64,000 nucleotides of DNA from an uncultured Roseobacter sp. (lineage in GTDB: Bacteria > Pseudomonadota > Alphaproteobacteria > Rhodobacterales > Rhodobacteraceae). The stretch covers positions 124,001 through 188,000 of the forward strand of contig NZ_CANLKW010000003.1 in assembly GCF_947491795.1 (NCBI RefSeq). The letters run 5' to 3'. Below the pieces are notes generated by a model. The model made no database searches, was not told the origin of the DNA, and saw only the letters and a list, made by a program, of their open reading frames with translations. Shown piece after piece: positions 26,267-35,255 of the stretch. A program made the position numbers and the translations under genes. The number at the start of each line of letters is the position of its first letter. The first letter of the stretch is position 1.

Positions 26267-28543
26267 ATGAAAGACTGGTTTTCCAAGTGGCTCGGCTGGA
26301 TCAGGGTTTTTGCCTTTTTAGGGCTGCTGTTCGGTCTGGCGATTCGGGTTGGTGACCCGCTGCCGCTGGCCACGCTGCGGAACGCTGCATTTGATTTTTA
26401 TCACCAGTCAAAGCCGCGCGATCTCGCCCAGCTGCCCGTCACAATCCTTGACGTTGACGACACAAGTATTGAAGAGATCGGCCAATGGCCCTGGCCCCGG
26501 ACCCGTGTCGCAGAGCTTGTGACGAGGGCGACCATGGACGGTGCCGTCGCCATAGGGTTCGATATTGTGTTTTCAGAACCCGACAGGCTGTCCCCGCCCC
26601 AGATCGCAAGGGACAATCCGGACATGCCAGGGGAACTGGCAGAACAGTTGCGCAGGATGCCGGAGAATGATGCACTGCTGGCTGAGGCTTTTGCAAAATC
26701 ACGTGTGATCGTCGGTCAGGCGACGGTCCGGTCGCTCGCCGGGAACCGCTCCGAAAAACGTGAGATGGTCGATATGCCCCCGGCTCTGATCGGCCCGGAT
26801 CCGAGGCCCTTTCTGCTGAGCTTTCCGGACATTCTGCAGAACCTGCCGGAGCTGGAAGCGAATGCTGCCGGACGCGGAATGTTTGCAACGCGGCCTGATC
26901 CGGACGGTGTCTACCGCAGGGTGCCACTGGTGATGCTGGTCCAGGGCAAAATACGGCTGGGACTGACGCCTGAGCTGTTACGGGTCGCGACCGGCGGCGG
27001 CACCTATGCGATACGCACGAACGAGGCCGGCATCGAGGGGGTCGTTCTGGCGCGCCAGCTTGTTCCAACCGCACGCGATGGCACTGTCTGGCCCTATCTG
27101 ACCCCTTCGTCCGCGGCCCGATACGTGCGCGCGGCGGACCTGCTGGAGGGACGAATGCCGCCCGGGCGAATGGCAGGTCATCTGGTGCTGGTGGGGACCT
27201 CTGCCATCGGGTTGGAGGATTTTCGCGCCACCCCGCTGGGCGTGCCGATGGCCGGGGTGGAAATCCATGCCCAGGTGTTGGAAAACATTATGGCCAAAAC
27301 GCTGCTGAACCGGCCCAACTATGCGATTGCCGTCGAGCTGGTTCTGACGCTGGTGCTGTGTTCGCTGGTGATCATTTTTGCACCCAGCCTGACCGCGCGG
27401 CTGCTGATTTCCAGCTCGATGGTGTTGCTGGCGGGTTATGTCGCCTGGTCGTATTACATGTTTTACGAACACCGAGTTCTGGTGGACCCGACGTTCCCTG
27501 TGCTCGCAACGGCCACAGCGATCATGCTGATCTCGACCGTGAATTACCTGCGCGAGGAACGTCAGCGGCGCGAGATCAGAAATGCCTTTGGCCAGTATGT
27601 CTCGCCTGATCTCGTCAACCAGCTCAGTGAGAACCAGGGCCAGCTGACCCTCGGCGGAGAATCGCGAGAACTCACACTCCTGTTCAGCGATGTGCGTGGC
27701 TTTACCGCCATTGCAGAGGATTTCAGGGACGACCCACAGTCCCTGACGGTCCTGATGAACCGCTTCCTTACCATCCTGTCCAAAGCTATCATGGACAACA
27801 AAGGTACCATCGACAAATTTATGGGCGACGCGGTCATGGCCTTTTGGAACGCGCCGCTGGATCACGACCAGCACCCCCATGCCGCCTGCCACGCCGCGCT
27901 GCGCATGATCGCGGATGTGGAAAAATTCAACACGCGGCGCGCCCGCCCCGGCGCGCGGCGCGCCCGCCCCGGCGCGCGGCGCGCCCGCCCCGGCGCGCGG
28001 CGCGACAAGGCAGACGGGCGCTCTACACACCGGCTCAACGTCGGGATTGGGATCAACACCGGACAGTGTGTCGTCGGCAACATGGGAAGCGATACCCGCT
28101 TTGACTATACCGCTCTGGGCGATCCGGTGAATGTTGCATCGCGGCTGGAAGGACAATCGCGCTATTATGGCTGCGCGATCATTCTGGGTCAGACGACCGC
28201 TGCGTTTGTGCGCGACGACATGGCTCTTCTCGAACTGGACCGGATACGCGTGGTCGGCAAAGAGGTGCCGGAAACTGTTTTCGGGCTCTTCGGACACGAC
28301 AGGCTGCGGTCTGATGCGTCGTTTCAGGCACTGACTGCCGCAAACGACCGGATGCTGGCGGCCTACCGCGAGCGGGACTGGGACACAGCAGACAGCACTC
28401 TTGCGTCACTGTCCGGGCTGAGCCGCGCTGCCGGTGTTGATCTGGAAGAATACCTGGAGCTTTATCGCGGCCGTATCGCTGACCTGCGCGTCGACCCGCC
28501 ACCCCACGACTGGGACGGGGTCTATGCCTCTACCGGAAAGTAA
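26267..28543 (+). CDS. CHASE2-domain adenylate cyclase (class III)
   Basis: A 758-residue membrane receptor cyclase. It has one N-terminal membrane helix, a CHASE2 periplasmic sensor (about 35-330), three closely spaced membrane helices (about 345-430), and a class III cyclase domain (about 465-680). Metal-binding Asp475 (FSDVRGF) and Asp521 (KFMGDAV) are present. The Lys before the second Asp and the YTALGD segment fit ATP rather than GTP, so cAMP is the likely product. In the catalytic domain, between the helix ending VEKFN and the strand LNVGIGINTG, is an in-frame insertion of three RRARPGA heptapeptides (about 556-579) from a 21-base tandem repeat. It is convergent with the HlyD gene, with only 4 bases between stops. 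CHASE2 cyclases are often paired with FecR-domain proteins. Confidence 0.9.
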   Translation: MKDWFSKWLGWIRVFAFLGLLFGLAIRVGDPLPLATLRNAAFDFYHQSKPRDLAQLPVTILDVDDTSIEEIGQWPWPRTRVAELVTRATMDGAVAIGFDIVFSEPDRLSPPQIARDNPDMPGELAEQLRRMPENDALLAEAFAKSRVIVGQATVRSLAGNRSEKREMVDMPPALIGPDPRPFLLSFPDILQNLPELEANAAGRGMFATRPDPDGVYRRVPLVMLVQGKIRLGLTPELLRVATGGGTYAIRTNEAGIEGVVLARQLVPTARDGTVWPYLTPSSAARYVRAADLLEGRMPPGRMAGHLVLVGTSAIGLEDFRATPLGVPMAGVEIHAQVLENIMAKTLLNRPNYAIAVELVLTLVLCSLVIIFAPSLTARLLISSSMVLLAGYVAWSYYMFYEHRVLVDPTFPVLATATAIMLISTVNYLREERQRREIRNAFGQYVSPDLVNQLSENQGQLTLGGESRELTLLFSDVRGFTAIAEDFRDDPQSLTVLMNRFLTILSKAIMDNKGTIDKFMGDAVMAFWNAPLDHDQHPHAACHAALRMIADVEKFNTRRARPGARRARPGARRARPGARRDKADGRSTHRLNVGIGINTGQCVVGNMGSDTRFDYTALGDPVNVASRLEGQSRYYGCAIILGQTTAAFVRDDMALLELDRIRVVGKEVPETVFGLFGHDRLRSDASFQALTAANDRMLAAYRERDWDTADSTLASLSGLSRAAGVDLEEYLELYRGRIADLRVDPPPHDWDGVYASTGK
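27934..28004 (+). repeat. 21-base tandem repeat (3.4 copies) inside the cyclase catalytic domain
   Basis: Identical units begin at 27934, 27955 and 27976, with an 8-base partial copy from 27997. Each unit encodes RRARPGA in frame. GC content is extreme. Copy-number change by one unit keeps the reading frame, so length variants would be tolerated at the DNA level. Confidence 0.95.
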
Positions 28544-28547
28544 CCGC

Positions 28548-29876
28548 TCAGCGCTCGCGCAGTGCTTCAGCGCGTGCGCGCAGGATCGGTTTCGCAAGGT
28601 AGGATAAAACTGTTTTCTCGCCGGTCTGAATATCAACCGACGCAATCATGCCCGGCGTAATCGGCAAGGGGTTTTCATCTGTCCCCAGCCACGCCTTGTC
28701 AGTCCGCACGATCACGCGGAAAAACTCCTGGCCTTCCCCGGTTGTGATTGTATCTGCACCGATACGCACAACTTCACCGTTCAGCGCACCGTAAACCACA
28801 TAGTCATAAGCAGATATCTTGACCGATGCAGGCTCACCCGTCCGCACAAAGGCAATGTCGCGGGGGCCAAGGTCTGCCTCAATCAGCAGGCTGTCATCGG
28901 CAGGCACAATTTCGATCAGGGCCGCACCGGGCTGCACAACCGCGCCGATGGTCGTTGCATTCACCCGGTTGATCGTGCCGCGCACGGGCGCGCGCAGTCT
29001 GGACCGGGTGACACGGTCGTTTGCACTGCGCAGCGTTTCCTGAACCACCGCCAGTTCCAGTTGCAGTTTTGCCAGACGCTGCCGCGCTGTCAGCACATAG
29101 GCCGACCGGGCGGCGCTGATCTGGTTCTGCGCTTCCATGATCGCAGCCTCAAGCCTGGGTTCACTGGCCTGGCTGACGGCGATGTCACCGTTCAGCTCAG
29201 CAAAACGCGCCTGCAGACGCAAAAGCTCGATTTGCGGCACCAGCCCACGATCAAACATATCCTGCGTCAGCGTTATTTCCTCGGCCAGGGGTGCCAGGAT
29301 ATCGCGTGTCCGCTGGCGGATCGCGCGCACCTCGTCCAGCTCGCTGCGCCGCTGCTTAAGCTGAGAGGCCAGCACTTCAAGCTCGCGGGTTAACTGTTCG
29401 CGGCGGCTGGCGAAAACCTGTTCTTCTGCGGTTGTTGCCAGCGGCGCACGGGCAATCAGATCGTCCGGATAAACCAGCGCTTCCAGGAAGGCGGCCTCGG
29501 CTTCCAGACGGTGGGTTTCCGCGAGGATGGCGGCCTCGCGTTCCAGCAGCTGGCCACGTTCGGCATCAAAGCGCGTATCGTCAATCTGCATCAGCACGTC
29601 TCCGGCCTCGACAAGATCTCCCTCACGCACAGAGATATCCCGCACGATCCCGCCTTCAGAGCTCTGGACGACCTGCACCTGCTGTGAGGGGATCACCCGG
29701 CCGGTTGCCCTGGCTGTTTCTTCGATGCGGTGTGTTGCCGCCCAGCCCAGAAAAGCCGCAATGCCAAGGGCCGAAACCAGCAACAACCGCCAGGGCCCGC
29801 GATCGCGGTCGCCCGGGCCAGCCGAGCCGATGTTGTTGACAAAGAGATCTTCCTCTCGGTTACCGAACACGGGCAT
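28548..29876 (-). CDS. Type I secretion membrane-fusion protein (HlyD family)
   Basis: A 442-residue periplasmic adaptor. The ATG at 29874-29876 lies 17 bases inside the end of the ABC gene and gives a short cytoplasmic tail, one membrane helix (LLLVSALGIAAFLGWAA), a lipoyl-like segment (GRVIPSQQVQVVQSSEGGIVRDISVREGD), a long coiled coil (about 130-290) and a beta-barrel domain ending SYLAKPI. HlyD-family adaptors link the inner-membrane ABC exporter to TolC. It is the third gene of the tolC-ABC-hlyD transcript and probably exports the RTX protein at 21858-25988. Confidence 0.93.
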   Translation of the reverse strand: MPVFGNREEDLFVNNIGSAGPGDRDRGPWRLLLVSALGIAAFLGWAATHRIEETARATGRVIPSQQVQVVQSSEGGIVRDISVREGDLVEAGDVLMQIDDTRFDAERGQLLEREAAILAETHRLEAEAAFLEALVYPDDLIARAPLATTAEEQVFASRREQLTRELEVLASQLKQRRSELDEVRAIRQRTRDILAPLAEEITLTQDMFDRGLVPQIELLRLQARFAELNGDIAVSQASEPRLEAAIMEAQNQISAARSAYVLTARQRLAKLQLELAVVQETLRSANDRVTRSRLRAPVRGTINRVNATTIGAVVQPGAALIEIVPADDSLLIEADLGPRDIAFVRTGEPASVKISAYDYVVYGALNGEVVRIGADTITTGEGQEFFRVIVRTDKAWLGTDENPLPITPGMIASVDIQTGEKTVLSYLAKPILRARAEALRER

Positions 29877-32061
29877 CTCCCTCGTCGCCGGCCTGTGCAG
29901 CGCCCATAGCGCGCAGCCGCTCCATGATATCGTCCGGTGGGCCATCCATGACCGCGCGCCCCTGATCCATCACCACCAGCCGCCCGGCCATTGCCGCCAG
30001 CGATTGCCTGTGGGTCGAGATCAGCATGCCCATGCCGCCGCGGTTCAGCTCCTGCAACCGTTCAACAATCTGCTGTTGCATGCGCTGATCCATTGCGTTT
30101 GTCGGCTCATCAAGAAACAGCGTCGCCGGGCGACGCAGCAGCAGCCGCGCCAGAGCGATCCCCTGCCGTTGCCCCCCGGACAAACGGCTGCCCTGCTCGC
30201 CGAGAAAAAGGTCGAGCCCTTCGGGTACTGCGGCCACGAATTCATCCATCGCGGCAAAGTACAACGCGCGCCCGATCTCTGCGTCTGTCGCCGCCGGAGC
30301 GCCGATCACCAGGTTCTCGCGCAGTGTGCCGGTAAAGAGCTCCGGCGACTGTGGCAGATACCCGATGCTGCGCCGCAGCTCTGCAGGCTCATACTGTTCC
30401 AGCGCGATCCCATCGACGAGGACGCTGCCAGCTTCGGGCTTCAGCAGCCCGGAAACGACCTTGCCCACTGTTGTCTTGCCGGACCCGACACGCCCCAGCA
30501 AAGCAACGCATTCCCCCGGTTTCATGTCCAGACTGAAGCCGGACAGTGCCGGGCGTTGTGCTTCCGGATAGGTAAGACTCACCTCGTGCAGCGAGATGGC
30601 ACCCCTGGAGACAGCCGCATCAGAGCGCACAGCCCCCTGCTGCTCCACCGGCAGGGACATAAACCTGTTCAGCGCCCCGAGTGCACGGAAGGCGTATTGC
30701 GCCCGGAAGATGGTCTGGGCAATTGTGCCCAGTGGTGCCAGCACCCGCCCGGCCAGGATGTTTGCGGCGATCAGCCCGCCGATCGTGATCTGCCCTTCTG
30801 ATACCAGAAAAACACCCCAGACGATGATCAGAACACTGACAGACTGCTGCACCAGTATGGTGCCATTCGCCGCCACATTCGACCAGAACCGGGTGCGCCC
30901 GTTTACCTGAGAAGACGCCGTAACGGCGGCCTCCCACTCGCGTTGCATCACCGGCTCGGCGTTCAGGCTTTTGATCGTTTCAATACCGGTCAGGGATTCG
31001 ACCAGCACCACATGACGTTTGGTAGCCATTTGTTGTGCACGGCCTGCCGCACGCCCCAGTGGCAGCTGCGCCAGAAGCGCCAGGACCAGGACCACCGGCA
31101 CCGCGCACAGGGGCACAAGCGCGATCGGACCAACGATAAAGTACAGTGCTGCAACAAAAATTCCGATAAAGGCCAGATCGATGACAGCGACAAAGGTGGC
31201 AGAGGCAAAGAACTCCCGCACGACTTCAAAATCGCGGATCGTGCTGACAATCCCTGCCGCCCCTCCCGGCCTGCCCAGCAGCCTTGCCTGCATTGCCTGA
31301 CGGAAAAGCGCCGAGGCCACCTTCAGATCCACGCGGCGGCTGATGTTTTCAAGGATATTCGCCCGGATGGTGCGCATCACCAGATCCATCGCCAGTGCGA
31401 TGCCAACCCCTGCGGCCAGTGTCCACAGCGTCACATAGGCAAGATTTGGGATGACCTTGTCGTAAACGTTCATAACGAAAAGCGGCAGCGCAAGGGTCAG
31501 CAGGTTCAGCAGGAATGCCGCGAGCAGGACCTGCAGCCAGCCCGACCAGCTGGCGCGTACCGGTTGCCAGAACCAGTGGCCGCGCGGTGCAGCGGCGGAA
31601 ACCGCCTGAGGGGACAGCATTCCTGCGGCACGGTCATCCGCAGGTGTCACCAGCAGAACATCCGGCCTGATCATGCGCCTCAGCGCAGAGGTTTTCATCT
31701 CGGTCACCAGACCGCCTGCTACGGGATCGACTGCAGTGACATTTTTGCCCCGGCCCGCCAGCCCGGTCACAATCAGCGGCCCACCCGACGTGCGGAATAC
31801 AACAAATGGCAGCGCAACGGGATCAACACGTGCAGGGTCCCGCCGGATCAGCCTGCAGCGCAGTCCCACCGCTTCCAGCGCACGGGCGAGCAGCCCCGGA
31901 TCCGCCGGGTCCGCACCCTGTGGCAGGCGTGACGCAACGGCTGTTTCAGAAAATGTGCAACCGAAATGCGCAGACAGCCAGTGAACAACCCGGAAACGGT
32001 CGGACACCGGCGGGGTCCCCATCGGCACGGCCTTTGGGGCGGTGCCATCCTCGGGGCTCAC
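29860..32061 (-). CDS. Type I secretion ABC transporter (permease/ATPase, degenerate C39 domain)
   Basis: A 733-residue exporter half-transporter starting at GTG and overlapping the tolC stop (GTGA). About 20-140 is a peptidase-C39-like domain without a catalytic Cys in the expected place, as in HlyB/LapB-type systems that do not cleave a leader. About 160-460 holds six membrane helices. The nucleotide-binding domain shows Walker A GRVGSGKTT, signature LSGGQRQG and Walker B TLFLDEPT, plus the H-loop STHR. It powers export of an uncleaved C-terminal-signal substrate, consistent with the RTX protein upstream. Confidence 0.95.
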   Translation of the reverse strand: MSPEDGTAPKAVPMGTPPVSDRFRVVHWLSAHFGCTFSETAVASRLPQGADPADPGLLARALEAVGLRCRLIRRDPARVDPVALPFVVFRTSGGPLIVTGLAGRGKNVTAVDPVAGGLVTEMKTSALRRMIRPDVLLVTPADDRAAGMLSPQAVSAAAPRGHWFWQPVRASWSGWLQVLLAAFLLNLLTLALPLFVMNVYDKVIPNLAYVTLWTLAAGVGIALAMDLVMRTIRANILENISRRVDLKVASALFRQAMQARLLGRPGGAAGIVSTIRDFEVVREFFASATFVAVIDLAFIGIFVAALYFIVGPIALVPLCAVPVVLVLALLAQLPLGRAAGRAQQMATKRHVVLVESLTGIETIKSLNAEPVMQREWEAAVTASSQVNGRTRFWSNVAANGTILVQQSVSVLIIVWGVFLVSEGQITIGGLIAANILAGRVLAPLGTIAQTIFRAQYAFRALGALNRFMSLPVEQQGAVRSDAAVSRGAISLHEVSLTYPEAQRPALSGFSLDMKPGECVALLGRVGSGKTTVGKVVSGLLKPEAGSVLVDGIALEQYEPAELRRSIGYLPQSPELFTGTLRENLVIGAPAATDAEIGRALYFAAMDEFVAAVPEGLDLFLGEQGSRLSGGQRQGIALARLLLRRPATLFLDEPTNAMDQRMQQQIVERLQELNRGGMGMLISTHRQSLAAMAGRLVVMDQGRAVMDGPPDDIMERLRAMGAAQAGDEGDARVR

Positions 32062-33422
32062 TTCAGCGGCTCTATCGTTACGTCGAACACGTTTACCGGA
32101 TTTGACGCCGCGCGGTCCCGGAACTCAGGCTTCAGCGCCAGTTCGCTTTTGGGCAGCCCGAAATGATCGGCCAGGCGGCTTTGAGCGGCCAGGGCCCGAT
32201 AGGTGCTGAAAACAAGCCCCGACTGTGCGCCCACGCTCTCAAACTCTACCGTGAACCGCGCGCGCTCCACTTCCAGCAGGTCCAGCAGGGTACGTTTTGC
32301 AGCCTCAAATTCGTCCCCGTATACTTCGACAATCGAACGGTTGATCCGCAGCTGATCCGACAGCTGCGACGCGCGCTGACGGTCGGTGGTATAGGTATTC
32401 CATGTCCGTGCAGCCAGTTCACGGATATCGCGAACTGCAACTTCCTGAGCAGCAATGGCACGGCTGTTCATTGCCGCAAGCGCGTTTTTCTCGGCCTTGC
32501 GCCCGCCCTGGTAGATCGTCCAGCGCATACCCACACCGATGCTCTCGTCTGTGCGGGTGCTGCGGACACCGTTTCTGTTGATGTCACGCACGACGCCTGC
32601 GCCCAGCGTGAACTGCGGATAGCGGTCGGCCAGAGCGGCCTCTGTTTCAGAGCGTGTCTGATCAATCTGCGTTCTGGCAAAGAGCAGCCGATAGCTGTTT
32701 TTGAGCGCGTTTTCCGTCAGCTCCTGCAGAGATTTTGGCGCAGGGGCGGCAGGCGTGCTCATCCCCCCAGATGGTGCGCGCCCGACAACCCGTTCGTAAC
32801 GTGCATTGGCATCGCGCAGTGCGCGTTCCACTTCGAGCTGCGCAAGCTTTGCGGACCGGATCCGGTCCTCGATGGTCAGCTGATCGCTGAAAGGCAGCCG
32901 TCCGCCCTCTACAAGACCGGTGACCTGGCGCCCGATCTCTTCGTGTTTGGAGACATTCCGGCGGGCCACTTCCAGCAGAGTGCGGTGGCGCGCCACATCA
33001 ATATAGGCTTCGGTCGCATTAAGCGCCATTGTCTCGGACGCATCCAGAAGGCGGAAAATGCTGCCATCGACCCGCGCCGCATTGGCGTACACAAGGTTGG
33101 AGCGGCGATACCCGTCAAAGAGTACGATTTCGGCACGCACGCCGATCTGGTTGCGCGGCTTGCCGGAGAAATTGTCTTCGACCGATAATGAGGTCGGATC
33201 ATCGACCCGCTGGTAGCCCGTTTCACCCGAAACTGTGACCGTTGGCAGATACTGACCGCGCAGCTGCATCAGTTCCCACGCCGCCGTACGCATTTCAGCC
33301 GCATTGGCCCGCACCGACGGATTGGTTGTCACCGCGAACCTGACAGCGTCACGCAGACTTTCCGCCTGAACCGGCTGCGCCACCGGCGAGGCCAGGAGCA
33401 GTGCGCACAACAGCTTTTGCAT
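32058..33422 (-). CDS. TolC-family outer-membrane efflux protein of the type I system
   Basis: A 454-residue outer-membrane channel with a signal peptide (MQKLLCALLLASPVAQPVQA) and the two-fold TolC repeat. The first repeat opens LRDAVRFAVTTNPSVRANAAEMRTAAWELMQLRGQYLPTVTVSGE, and the second has EAALADRYPQFTLGAGV. The ATG at 33420-33422 was chosen to begin the signal peptide. It is the first gene of the export operon tolC-ABC-hlyD, with 4-base coupling to the ABC gene. It forms the exit duct for the type I substrate. Confidence 0.92.
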   Translation of the reverse strand: MQKLLCALLLASPVAQPVQAESLRDAVRFAVTTNPSVRANAAEMRTAAWELMQLRGQYLPTVTVSGETGYQRVDDPTSLSVEDNFSGKPRNQIGVRAEIVLFDGYRRSNLVYANAARVDGSIFRLLDASETMALNATEAYIDVARHRTLLEVARRNVSKHEEIGRQVTGLVEGGRLPFSDQLTIEDRIRSAKLAQLEVERALRDANARYERVVGRAPSGGMSTPAAPAPKSLQELTENALKNSYRLLFARTQIDQTRSETEAALADRYPQFTLGAGVVRDINRNGVRSTRTDESIGVGMRWTIYQGGRKAEKNALAAMNSRAIAAQEVAVRDIRELAARTWNTYTTDRQRASQLSDQLRINRSIVEVYGDEFEAAKRTLLDLLEVERARFTVEFESVGAQSGLVFSTYRALAAQSRLADHFGLPKSELALKPEFRDRAASNPVNVFDVTIEPLK

Positions 33423-33572
33423 GATCTTCAAGACACATCCCCCGCAGGCAAAACAGCCCACAACCCTTTAAACTGCCTTTACGTTAACCGACTGCCGGGA
33501 AAAAGCAATCTGAAGCAAAAGCCGCAACCATGGCGGGAAATCAGGGGGTTATGCGAAAAAAGCGGGGGGACT

Positions 33573-33965
33573 TCAGCCTGCGGCGAGGGCAAGCCAGAGC
33601 CATATCATCCCGATATAGGTCAGCTGATGCAGTGCCTGGTCAATGCCGGAAGCGCGCCAGTAACCGGCATCTGAAGGGGTGAGATTCTGATCCGATGTAT
33701 GCCGTCCCTTCCACCAGTCTATGTGGAAATGCACTGCCCATTCAGCGAGCACAAGCGGGATGACAAAGCTGAATGGCGCGCCGATCAGCGCAAATGCAAT
33801 CAGCGAACCTGCCGCGTGAACGCCGGCATGCAGGAAACGGCCCAGGTGCATGTACTGATCGCGGCCATCCAGCATGATACGTGTCTGAAGGAAGTAATCG
33901 CCCAGCATATGTTTGATCTGCAACAAACACAGCAGCACCAGTAACACACTATACGTTTCGCCCAA
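33573..33965 (-). CDS. DUF3307 membrane protein
   Basis: A 130-residue protein with three to four hydrophobic helices. It matches DUF3307 by the opening LLCLLQIKHMLGDYFLQTRIM (conserved His and Asp in the first helix) and by the central H-A-G-V-H and HFHIDWWKG His/Asp clusters. The TTG at 33963-33965 is preferred as start because GGAAGGG lies five to six bases upstream. Function is unknown in the family. It lies 150 bases upstream of, and in the same direction as, the tolC gene. Confidence 0.75.
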   Translation of the reverse strand: MGETYSVLLVLLCLLQIKHMLGDYFLQTRIMLDGRDQYMHLGRFLHAGVHAAGSLIAFALIGAPFSFVIPLVLAEWAVHFHIDWWKGRHTSDQNLTPSDAGYWRASGIDQALHQLTYIGMIWLWLALAAG

Positions 33966-34138
33966 AACACGCCCTTCCGAACATCTCGCCGTAAACAAAT
34001 GTTAAGGCGAGCAGCCCCGATCTGTAAATCCGCCTTACACTCAATTCAGCGCACAAGCGCTTAATATTTGTTATGACGTGGCGCCCCCTGCCCGTTACAG
34101 GGGAAATGTACCGCTGAACTCCCTCCCTTTCCAGGCTG

Positions 34139-35239
34139 TCAGTCACGGTACAGCAACGAGTGCCCGTTCGAGAAGAGATGCACCTTTTGCGGAACGGCCG
34201 TCATATTCAGTACCTTTCCGCGGACGTCAGAATGAATGCCAGGCAGTTTGCCGATCACCGAGCCGTCCTGGCCGGCTGTTTTCGCGAAATAGAGCTGTGT
34301 AACCTCGCCCAAAGCCTCAACAATCTCAACCTTGCCAGAGAATGCAAAATTCTCATCGTCGGTTTGCACCATGTCCTCGGGTCGGATACCGACGTTCACC
34401 TTCAGCCCCATGTCGCTGTCGCGGGTGGGAATGGCCGCCGCTATTGTGCCCTGCCCTGCGTCGAGGCGCACCTGCGTGCTCTCGCCTGTTCCGACAACCT
34501 CTCCGGACAACAGGTTCATGGCGGGCGAGCCGATAAACTGCGCGACAAATTCGTTCTCGGGCCGCTCATAGAGTTCCAGCGGTGTGCCGACCTGAGCGAT
34601 GCCCTTGTTTGCGAGAACCACAATCCGGCTTGCGAGCGTCATTGCCTCGACCTGGTCATGCGTCACGTAGATCATGGTGGAATTCGGCATGCTCTCTTTG
34701 AGCTGCGCGATCTCGATCCGGGTGGCCACGCGCAGCGAGGCATCCAGGTTGGACAGCGGTTCGTCAAAAAGATAAACCTTCGGGTCACGCACGATGGACC
34801 GTCCGATGGCCACACGCTGGCGCTGCCCGCCGGACAGGGCTTTGGGCAGACGGTCGAGGTATTCGTCAAGCTGCAGCACCCGCGCGGCACGGTTCACGGC
34901 CTCATCAATTTCCTGAGGTGACTTCTTGGCCAGTTTCAGCGCAAAGGCCATGTTGTCCCGCACGGTCATATGCGGGTAGAGCGCATAGGACTGGAACACC
35001 ATCGCGATGCCACGCTGTGCCGGTGGCACGTCATTCATCCGGTCGCCGTCGATCTGCAGCTCGCCCGAGGTGATCTTTTCCAGACCGGCAATCATCCGCA
35101 GCAGTGTGGACTTGCCACAACCGGACGGGCCGACAAAGACGATCAGCTCGCCGGTTTCGATATCCAGGTTGATGTTTTTGAGAACCTCAACCGTTCCGCC
35201 ATAGGCCTTGCCGACATCCGTCAGTTTCAGATTTGCCAT
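34139..35239 (-). CDS. aglK: Alpha-glucoside ABC transporter ATPase AglK (MalK/UgpC family)
   Basis: A 366-residue ATPase with Walker A GPSGCGKST, signature LSGGQRQR, Walker B VYLFDEPLSNLD and the C-terminal MalK-type regulatory OB domain (GIRPEDM...). The ATG at 35237-35239 gives the family's usual MANLKLTDVGKAYG start. It is the last gene of aglE-F-G-A-K, 16 bases after the alpha-glucosidase. It energises import of alpha-glucosides such as sucrose, trehalose or maltose in the Sinorhizobium prototype. Confidence 0.93.
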   Translation of the reverse strand: MANLKLTDVGKAYGGTVEVLKNINLDIETGELIVFVGPSGCGKSTLLRMIAGLEKITSGELQIDGDRMNDVPPAQRGIAMVFQSYALYPHMTVRDNMAFALKLAKKSPQEIDEAVNRAARVLQLDEYLDRLPKALSGGQRQRVAIGRSIVRDPKVYLFDEPLSNLDASLRVATRIEIAQLKESMPNSTMIYVTHDQVEAMTLASRIVVLANKGIAQVGTPLELYERPENEFVAQFIGSPAMNLLSGEVVGTGESTQVRLDAGQGTIAAAIPTRDSDMGLKVNVGIRPEDMVQTDDENFAFSGKVEIVEALGEVTQLYFAKTAGQDGSVIGKLPGIHSDVRGKVLNMTAVPQKVHLFSNGHSLLYRD

Positions 35240-35255
35240 TGCTGTCCCTCTCCCT

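Noticed and set aside
26978..28297. Minus-strand open frame (439 codons) opposite the cyclase
   Set aside because: Antisense to the CHASE2 cyclase and includes the reverse of the 21-base repeat. No domain is recognisable.
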